Shown one piece after another: positions 1-6,300 of a stretch of 7,553 nucleotides of DNA. Source of the DNA: Phycisphaerae bacterium (GTDB taxonomy: Bacteria; Planctomycetota; Phycisphaerae; WQYP01). Position 1 is the stretch's first letter; each line of letters opens with the position of its first letter. A program made the position numbers and the translations under genes. Location: positions 1 to 7,553 of the forward strand of contig JABEVA010000366.1 of assembly GCA_013044065.1 (NCBI GenBank), in the 5' to 3' direction. The notes below the pieces were generated by a model that saw only the letters and a list, made by a program, of their open reading frames with translations, had not been told where the DNA came from and searched no databases.

Positions 1-336
1 CGGATTGCCGAGCGTATCATACGTGGTCGAGGTCACCGGCCCCAACGTATCAATGGTTTGCACCACGTTGCCCGAAGCATCGTAAACGTTGGTGGTGCTG
101 GAATTCGGACCGGAGTCCGTCAACGCAATCGCATTGCCGACAGAGTCATACACCGTTGAGGTGACTGGATCCAGCGTTTCGATGCTCGTCACTTGGGTTA
201 TCTGGCTGGGGTTGGCCACGTCATAAACGTACGTGGTATTGTCAGCGAGAACAGACCGCTCACGGCAAAGCAACGCCGTCAAGACCACGGCCATGGCCGG
301 GAAACTGCGTTGCGCATTTTTTTTCAGACGCATCAT
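1..336 (-). CDS. YD-repeat (RHS-like) exported protein, N-terminal part; runs off the left edge
   Basis: The frame is open from an ATG at 336-334 to the first base of the window, giving 112 residues with no stop, so only the N-terminus is present. Residues 1-31 look like a signal peptide: basic start MMRLKKNAQR, a short hydrophobic stretch around residues 12-23, and likely cleavage after SVLA. The c-region CRERSVLA is unusually charged, so export is probable but not certain. From residue 37 the protein consists of YD repeats. YD pairs at residues 63, 85 and 106 are each followed by xxGN (YDSVGN, YDASGN, YDTLGN), the signature of RHS/YD-repeat proteins, which form beta-rich shells at cell surfaces or around toxins. 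An AAAGGA ribosome site at 345-350 lies 8 nt before the start; a second in-frame ATG follows at once. An 83-bp element shared with the LamG gene lies directly upstream. Total size and any C-terminal toxin or sorting tail cannot be seen. Confidence 0.85.
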   Translation of the reverse strand, partial: MMRLKKNAQRSFPAMAVVLTALLCRERSVLADNTTYVYDVANPSQITQVTSIETLDPVTSTVYDSVGNAIALTDSGPNSSTTNVYDASGNVVQTIDTLGPVTSTTYDTLGNP

Positions 337-354
337 AAGAATATTCCTTTAATT

Positions 355-437
355 GAAATCTATCCCAAAATCCGCCGTGCCGACGCGACACTGCGGAAGA
401 ATATGCCACCAACACTATCGCGGCTAAACCGGCCGCA
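355..437 (-). promoter_or_regulatory. Shared upstream element, copy 1 (two-hairpin leader/promoter candidate)
   Basis: This stretch is about 94% identical to 2542-2625 (four substitutions and one single-base indel over 84 aligned positions). Its gene-proximal edge is 18 nt before the YD-repeat start codon. Read on the minus strand it holds two possible hairpins. The first is GCGGC-7 nt-GCCGC (420-436). The second is CCGCAGTG-9 nt-CACGGCGG (372-396), with one A/G mismatch in the stem. All differences from the other copy lie in loops or linkers. It fills most of the 151-bp gap between the preceding PEP-CTERM gene and the YD-repeat gene. I do not recognise it as a named riboswitch or RNA family. 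It could be a leader RNA, a promoter with operator, or a dispersed repeat; the repeated position beside start codons favours regulation. Confidence 0.6.
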
Positions 438-487
438 GTACAGCTCGAAACCGTTGCGAGGCAATCCACCCCGCAGTGCCTACCCCG

Positions 488-1429
488 TCAGGCTGTTTTT
501 CGCCGACGTACTATTAAGGCCAGCCCACCAAGGGCAACCAGCGCCACCGTAGCCGGTTCCGGCACAGCCTCCACCGAAATGCTGACCGGATCGCCTATCA
601 GATACATATCTCCGGTCAGCTCAAGAATGCCGGTCTGGCCGGGGGCAACGCCAGCCAGATAGTTGGAACTGTACGTATCCTGAACCAGTGACGAAAATGA
701 CCCGGTCACGTTTGAGAGATAATCCTGGTACTGCAACGATCCGAGGTTGACGGGCGTTCCATAGCTGATTATTACACCAGTCCCAGTGTTAACGACAGTC
801 GGAATCCACCAGTAATTGACTTGGGCGCCGAATTCCGCCGATCCGCCGGGCAGAAAACTGCCGGACACCAGATAGGGCCGGTTGTTGGGGGTCGCGCCGG
901 CGGTAAGCCCGTTGGCGTTCACGTTGTAATCAATCGCGAACTCGGCCTCCTCGTAGGCGTAGCCGGTGGCGGTCGAGGGCTGGTCCAGATACATCAGCGT
1001 CGTGGTGCTATTGCCCAACCGGACATACGCATCGCGCGTGTAAGTCGCGGAGGTGCTGTAGCCACCGTAAATATGATAGTCAGCAGAAGTCACGCCGTCG
1101 GTAAATGGACTGGCAGGCGCATGCCCCGCCGGCGCTGCAAAGCCGATGTTTTGCGTAATCGGCGTAGCCGGGTTCGGATAACCGGCGTACAATGCCGGAA
1201 TATTGGGAAGGCCTGCCGGGCCATACGGCAAAGCGAAACCAACCGCAGTCCAGGGAGGATTCAGCGGCGCTTCAGACTGCTGATAGGTATCGCTGGTGGA
1301 GCCGAAGAACCCCTCAACATTTGAACTGATAACCCCTGTGATCTGGCCCTGAGACGTTTGAGTACACAGCGCCAAAGCGGCAACCGCGCCGGCCGAGATT
1401 AAAACACTTAAAAGATTTTTAGTAATCAT
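488..1429 (-). CDS. PEP-CTERM sorted exported protein of unknown function
   Basis: This gene encodes 313 residues. The ATG at 1429 is preferred over an in-frame start at 1546: it has a strong AAGGAGAG ribosome site 6 nt upstream, and the signal peptide begins there (MITKNLLSVLISAGAVAALA, cleavage probably near TSQGQ, residues 25-29). LALC at residues 19-22 is not a good lipobox. The body (30-288) is rich in Gly, Ser, Thr, Tyr and Asn, has no cysteine, and looks beta-rich; I recognise no family. The C-terminus is a classic PEP-CTERM tail: VPEPAT at 289-294, a hydrophobic helix, then RRRKTA at the end. In this system an exosortase cuts near the Pro-Glu-Pro motif and the protein is released to, or held at, the cell surface or matrix. 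The gene lies 162 bp downstream of the LamG PEP-CTERM gene on the same strand, so co-transcription is possible. Confidence 0.9.
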   Translation of the reverse strand: MITKNLLSVLISAGAVAALALCTQTSQGQITGVISSNVEGFFGSTSDTYQQSEAPLNPPWTAVGFALPYGPAGLPNIPALYAGYPNPATPITQNIGFAAPAGHAPASPFTDGVTSADYHIYGGYSTSATYTRDAYVRLGNSTTTLMYLDQPSTATGYAYEEAEFAIDYNVNANGLTAGATPNNRPYLVSGSFLPGGSAEFGAQVNYWWIPTVVNTGTGVIISYGTPVNLGSLQYQDYLSNVTGSFSSLVQDTYSSNYLAGVAPGQTGILELTGDMYLIGDPVSISVEAVPEPATVALVALGGLALIVRRRKTA

Positions 1430-1435
1430 GATAGA

Positions 1436-1443
1436 CTCTCCTT
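1436..1443 (-). promoter_or_regulatory. Ribosome binding site deciding the PEP-CTERM gene start
   Basis: AAGGAGAG on the minus strand lies 6 nt before the ATG at 1429. It fixes the start there. The longer frame that begins at 1546 would add 39 residues in front of the signal peptide. Confidence 0.85.
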
Positions 1444-1559
1444 GAAAAGACACGTAAAAATTTCCACAAATAAAGGGACTGCCCTTGGTAAAACCATTTT
1501 CTTCAATATCACCAACTCCTTTCCGCCTTCGCCCTGAAATCGCCAACCACCAGATTCAC

Positions 1560-1578
1560 AGCCAAGGTGGCACCGGCT
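1560..1578 (-). other. Imperfect stem-loop after the LamG gene
   Basis: On the minus strand, AGCC-GGT-GCC-ACC-TT-GGCT can fold into a 7-bp stem with a 2-nt bulge and a 3-nt loop. It begins 14 nt after the LamG stop codon. No U-run follows, so it is not a standard intrinsic terminator. It may protect a 3' end or have no function. Confidence 0.2.
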
Positions 1579-1591
1579 AAAATCATGTCCA

Positions 1592-2521
1592 TTATTTTTG
1601 GCCATTGAGCAGTGATCCTTGATCATTTAACAGAACTCCTAACTTCTTCCCCCGCCGCAACAGCAACATTCCCACGCCAGCCACAGCCAGCAACGCCAGC
1701 GACGCCGGTTCGGGTACTGGGGTGATGTATGAATTGGTGAACGCCTGATTGACCGTCTGAACCTCACTGGTGGTCAAAACGCCGCTGTAAATCTGAATTT
1801 CCGCGACATTACCTGTAAAAAAACCGGTTGCCGACGACCCTCGGGCACCGATGAGGTTGATTGAGGAAGTGAACAGATCGTTAGCGGTGGTTGTTCCGTC
1901 GGCGTTGCCGTTGAAATAGAACGTTGCCTTACCCGCGTTATCCGTGGCGACGCCGATCATGCTGAATGCGGTAGTCGGCACGCCCGTATTGGATGTTCCA
2001 AGCGTGGTGCCGTCGTTGCCCAGCAGTTGGTAATTGACGCCGCTCGTCGGTCCAATGCGATAGGCCATCGCTCCCGATGGGCCGCCCACCAGATTATCAT
2101 CGAGATACACTGCTTCCGTAGGCTCGGCAAAGGCCAAGACCGTGTATCCGCTACCCGGCGCTAAACCGGTAGCGATGTCTAGGTACTCGAGGTAAGTGAA
2201 ACTGACCGCCGAAGATCCGTTGGGCGTCGCGTTGGCCATGAGCGTTGGCGCAGTTGTCCCAACAGGTACTGTGGCGTTATCCCCATTACCGGATGAATCC
2301 GTCCAAACACCATTAGTGGCGTTGTAGTTGAGAGCCTTGTAATCGACCAGCAACACGGGCGAAGCCGAGGCTGTGCCCAGCGTCGATGCTCCCACCGTCG
2401 CCACCACGACTATCGCAACCACCCAAAAAGAAAAACCACGGGAAACCAAGACCCGAACGGTAAATCTACTAGACTTCCACCCTCTGCCAAACCTGCTCAA
2501 AAGCTTGTTGTGACCCATCAT
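1592..2521 (-). CDS. LamG-like (concanavalin A-like fold) PEP-CTERM protein
   Basis: The product is 309 residues. Two adjacent ATGs (2521 and 2518) follow an AAGGGGG ribosome site 7 nt upstream. The n-region is long and basic (residues 1-30), followed by a hydrophobic core (about 31-49) and likely cleavage after ASA at 51-53. Residues about 56-262 resemble the LamG/jelly-roll domain of bacterial secreted proteins. LLVDYKALNYN (57-67) and the WTDSSGNGDNAT stretch (73-84) match the usual opening, FYFNGNADGT (201-210) a central strand, and GNVAEIQIYSGVLT (237-250) the closing strand. Such domains often bind glycans, but no substrate can be assigned here. The tail VPEPASLALLAVAGVG (269-284) followed by LLLRRGKK is a PEP-CTERM sorting signal. 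Unusually, 16 more residues (LGVLLNDQGSLLNGQK) follow the basic patch. The gene has its own predicted promoter about 280 bp upstream and copy 2 of the shared element directly in front. Confidence 0.88.
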   Translation of the reverse strand: MMGHNKLLSRFGRGWKSSRFTVRVLVSRGFSFWVVAIVVVATVGASTLGTASASPVLLVDYKALNYNATNGVWTDSSGNGDNATVPVGTTAPTLMANATPNGSSAVSFTYLEYLDIATGLAPGSGYTVLAFAEPTEAVYLDDNLVGGPSGAMAYRIGPTSGVNYQLLGNDGTTLGTSNTGVPTTAFSMIGVATDNAGKATFYFNGNADGTTTANDLFTSSINLIGARGSSATGFFTGNVAEIQIYSGVLTTSEVQTVNQAFTNSYITPVPEPASLALLAVAGVGMLLLRRGKKLGVLLNDQGSLLNGQK

Positions 2522-2541
2522 GTGAATACCCCCTTAAAAAG

Positions 2542-2625
2542 GAAATCTATCCCCAAAATCCGCCGTGCCGACGTGACACTGCGGAAGAATATGCCACCAC
2601 CACCATCGCGGCTAAACCCGCCGCA
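2542..2625 (-). promoter_or_regulatory. Shared upstream element, copy 2 (two-hairpin leader candidate)
   Basis: This is the second copy of the element at 355-437. Its gene-proximal edge lies 20 nt before the LamG start codon. The same hairpins can form on the minus strand: GCGGC-7 nt-GCCGC (2608-2624) and CCGCAGTG-9 nt-CACGGCGG (2560-2584). A good sigma70-type promoter lies further upstream (2801-2829), so this copy would lie inside the transcribed 5' leader. Similarity to copy 1 ends at both edges of the element, apart from weak likeness at the ribosome site, so it is a discrete module and not a remnant of whole-gene duplication. Confidence 0.65.
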
Positions 2626-2800
2626 CCCCTGCTTTCCCCGCTCCCTCCTAAGTTCCGGTACCACGGAGCCATCTTCGCACCGTTACCCGTTACGTATTCA
2701 TTGCGTCGGCCTTCCACCAACCACCCGCAGCCTATTTGTAGTACCCAATCTCCGGAGCCAGGACAGACAAACGAGGCTTTAATCCGATAAGACAATTACC

Positions 2801-2829
2801 AATATATCTTCGCGCAATATGCATGTCAA
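2801..2829 (-). promoter_or_regulatory. Sigma70-type promoter for the LamG gene
   Basis: On the minus strand a perfect -35 box TTGACA (2824-2829) is followed by a 17-bp spacer and a -10 box TATATT (2801-2806; 5 of 6 consensus bases). Transcription would start near 2794 and run left, giving a leader of about 270 nt before the LamG start at 2521. No gene is supported between them. The box quality and ideal spacing make this the best promoter in the window, though only sequence evidence is available. Confidence 0.65.
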
Positions 2830-2922
2830 CCCCCTACCGCAAATTATTTTTCGGCCACAGTTGGCGGTCGTCGTCGAACTCCAGCGGATCTCAACGCTGC
2901 AACATTCGCTTTTTAAGGTGGT

Positions 2923-2944
2923 GTTATTCGTATATCCGAATAAC
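2923..2944. promoter_or_regulatory. Near-perfect 22-bp dyad, possible operator
   Basis: The arms GTTATTCG and CGAATAAC are exact inverted repeats around a 6-bp spacer TATATC, itself symmetric except at its outermost pair, so 10 of 11 base pairs match. The dyad is AT-rich and has no U-run on either side, which argues against a terminator. It is centred about 140 bp upstream of the predicted LamG transcription start. That fits a site for a dimeric DNA-binding regulator. The regulator is not in the window. Confidence 0.4.
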
Positions 2945-3307
2945 TATAACGGGGCGTGCCAACGGTTTGTGCCAAATCGCGGATTCCACCAACCCGGGAA
3001 TTGGGTTTTCCGCCTGGGTCTGGGCTGATGAAAACCTTGAAAATTTAGCGAAAAGCGGCGGTCGCGCGAAGATCGATTCTGTTGCGCATTGGTGGGGTCG
3101 GCGGCGTGGGCGGCTGGGAATTTTGTACCTTTTGGGGCATGGCGGAAGCATCCCGATCCCTTCCCGAAACCCCGCGGGCACCCGACGTGGATCCGCCTGC
3201 CGGGAGCGCTGACGCAACATAAAACGGATGTAAATTAGCGTATCTTTTCATCGGCCCAATTATCGGCCAGCGTGCGCGAGCAAACGAATGCTGGGCTTGC
3301 CGGACAA

Positions 3308-6300
3308 TCATTTCGCGGCTGTGGCTTGCGCTTTGCGCTGCCATTTCATCGCTTTGTTGTGGTCCTGCGGCACGCCACGCCCGTTCTGATAACACCAGAC
3401 CAGCCAGTTCATGGCGTTGACAGAGCCTTCAGTGGCGGCTTTGCGGAACCACCGCACGGCTTGCGGGTCGTCTTCCATAACACCGTCGCCCTTGAGGTAA
3501 ATCACTGCAATATCAATGGCCGCATTTGCGGATCCCAGGGCCGCAGCCTTGCGATACCAGACCAGGGCTTTGGTGATATCAATCTTGCTGTAGGCAATGG
3601 CTACGCCGTCAATCTTGGCCTGCCCATAGAGCTCGCCCATATTCAGCATGGCGTTCCTATTGCCCTTTTTGGCGGCTTCGCTGAACCATTCAATAGCCTT
3701 GTAATCCCAAGCGGAAACGCCATTGCCGCGTAGATAACAATAGCCCATGTTATTCATGGCGTTGGCGTCGCCGGCGTAGGCCGCCTTGCGAAACCAGTGG
3801 ACCGCCAATTTATAATTCTGCGGCAGGCCCTTTCCCACGTAATAATCGTAGCCGATGTTATTTTCTGAGCCGGTGTCGCCAGCTCGAGCCTGCCACAGGG
3901 TGGCCTTGGTCGGGTCTTTGGCCACACCCAAACCATATTCATAACAATGGGCCATCCAGCCCATACAGGTTTTAGAACCCTTAGCCGCCCCTTTTCTCCA
4001 ATACTCGACTGCGGTGCGGTAATCGGATGAAACCCCTTCGCCCCAGGCATACATGACACCGAGGCTGCAGCAGGCTGTTGGCGATCCTGCACGCATGGCC
4101 TTGCGATACCAGTCCATGGCCAGGGCGAAATTGCGCGGCACGATCTTACCTTGTTCATAAATTTGTCCCAGCCAGCACATGGCGTCAGTGGAACCAGCGG
4201 CCGCGGCTTTCGCGAACCATTTCAGAGCATGGGTATTGTTTTTGACGATCCCGTAGCCGGCCATGTAATCCACCGCGAGAAGGTTCATAGCGTCCGGCGA
4301 CCCGCTGTCAGCGGCTTGACGAAAACAAGCAACGGCCTTAGCGGGATTTTTCGCGGTACCACGCCCGAGTTGGTAGTAATTGCCCAGCTTGTACATGGCC
4401 CGGACATCACCGGTTCTGCTGCGCCATTTTTCCGCCATGAAATGACTGGCCGTAACTCCCCAACCGTTCCAGTATAACAGGCTTAGATTTTGCATGGCCT
4501 GGCGGGAGCCTTGTTTGGCGGCTTGTTTCCACCATCGCAAAGCCCCGTGGTAGTTGGGGGTGTAGGTGAAGGCCTGAGCATGACCGTCGAAATACATATT
4601 GCCGATCCAGGCGGCGGCCTCCTTCGACCCCAGATGGGCCGCCATCTTCCACCAGAACATGGCTCGGCGGTAATCGAGCGGTACACCATGCGCGCGGCGG
4701 AAAGCCAGTGCCAGATTATCCATGGCATTCAAATCGCCGGCCCGCGCCGCCTTGCGATACCACGCGACGGCCTTCATGTCATCCTGCGGCAAACCCTGAC
4801 CGAAATGGTACAGGGTGCCGATGTCATTCATGGCACGCGGATCCCCAAACCGCGCGGCTATCCGGAACCATTCGGCGGCTTTGGCATAGTCTCTTTTCTT
4901 GAGGTCATCACCCGCAAAATAGTCGCACGCGATTTTGAAACAGCCATCTACATAGTTTGTGGCCCCGCTCATGGTCAGATATTCCATGGCCTTGGCGCTG
5001 CTTTTCCGAACGCCCGTGCCATTCTGGTAGGCCAAACCCAGGTCTTGGTACCCGCTGGCGCTACCGGCCGCGGCGGCCCGACGAAACCACAACACCGCAG
5101 TGGATGCATTTTTGCGCACACCTTTGCCGCGCTGGTATAAATTTCCGATGCAATCGGCGGCATCAGCGCAACCGACGGCGTAAGCTTTTTTATACCAGTG
5201 CAGGGCCTTTTTATCATGAATCCGCCCGGCTCTTCCGTGTTCCCGGAACCAACCCGCAGCCAGCATGGCGCGACCAGACCCAGTTGCGACTCCGCGGCGA
5301 AACCAGCGCATGGCGGTCTGGTCGTTGCGTGGCACACCAAAGCCGTCGGCGTAGAGCCAACCGATGGCAGCCATGGCGTCGCCGCAACCGGCAGCCGCCG
5401 CTCGGCGAAACCATTGCATCGCGGCCCGATAGTGTTGGCCACCCCCGATTCCAAGCCCTTCAAAATAGATGCCGCCCATAGCCGCCATGGCGTCACCCGA
5501 TCCGGCAGCGGCAGCCTTTTTGAACCATTTTATGGCCTTGACCGGATCCATCGCCACACTGCCGGGACGGGTGGGCGCGGCCCCGAAAAGCGGCGTTCCC
5601 CGGAACTGGAGATAATCCGGCAAAGATACCTTGCCCCACGCATAAAGCCGGCCCAGCGCGGTCATCGCTTTGCGGGATCCCGCCAGCGCGGCCGCGTGGA
5701 GCACACGTACCGCCTGGCGATACTCGGTAGCCGGTGCGCGATACGCGATGATGGCCAGGGCATCCCCAGTGGCAGCGCCATAGTCATGCGTGTGCACTTC
5801 AGCTTCCATGCGACCGATCCGGGCGGAAATTTCCCAGGGCGCGATGTGGATGATGGCGGTATAATCCGCGTTGGCCTTGGGCCAATTTCCCAGCCGCCGC
5901 AGGCACTGGGCCCGGGTGCGATACACCCGCAGAGGATCCGGATAGTTCATGTTCAGCAGCGCTGTGCCATCGGCAATGGCGGCCTGGTTTTTACCCAGCT
6001 CCGCTTCCAGATTCATTCTCATTTGGCGGACGGAGATATTTTTGGGATCCAGCGCGATCACCCGGGAACAATCCGCCAGCGCCCCGGCAACATCTCCCAC
6101 ACGCTCTCGCAGATTCGCGCGGCGCGCGTAGTTCCGGGGCAGATCAATTCGCTGGTGAATGAAGCGGGTTTCGGCAGCCAGCGACTCCCGCAGAGCCAAT
6201 CGCGTTTTAATTTTATGCAGGCCCGCCAACGCCACAGAGTTGGTGGGAGCCAACATCAATGCCCGGGCATACGCCGTGCGGGCTTTGGCGTATTGTTGAC

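Larger units (their letters stand above)
2626..3307. other. Intergenic stretch without a convincing gene
   Basis: The region between the shared element and the Sel1 gene stop holds the promoter at 2801-2829 and the dyad at 2923-2944. Several open frames exist on both strands (for example about 130 codons on the plus strand at 2823-3212 and 98 on the minus strand at 2924-3220). None has a good ribosome site, a recognisable domain or a natural composition, and they overlap one another. No clear intrinsic terminator follows the Sel1 gene. The part from 2945 to 3307 shows nothing else I can support. Confidence 0.5.

Noticed and set aside
391..412. Sigma54-like -24/-12 pattern in the shared element (TGGCAT ... 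TTCCGC)
   Set aside because: The GG and GC doublets are 11 nt apart instead of the required 10, and the -12 box is poor.
1473..1486. Hairpin AAGGG-N4-CCCTT followed on the minus strand by TATTTG, a possible terminator after the LamG gene
   Set aside because: Only a 5-bp stem with three G-C pairs and no proper U-run, so it is too weak to call.
488..1546. Longer version of the PEP-CTERM gene starting at 1546
   Set aside because: It would put 39 residues in front of a normal signal peptide and ignore the strong ribosome site at 1436-1443.
1508..1593. Small minus-strand frame (27-28 codons) between the LamG and PEP-CTERM genes, hydrophobic then basic
   Set aside because: Too short to support without a ribosome site or conservation, and it overlaps the stem-loop region. 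It shares only a vague pattern with the element frame.
2823..3212. 130-codon open frame on the plus strand in the intergenic gap
   Set aside because: No ribosome site, no recognisable domain, odd composition, and it overlaps other equally poor frames on both strands.
3045..3251. 68-codon minus-strand frame after the Sel1 gene, with a Pro-rich PPTPPTPP stretch
   Set aside because: No ribosome site or known family. The proline run can be explained by the local base composition.
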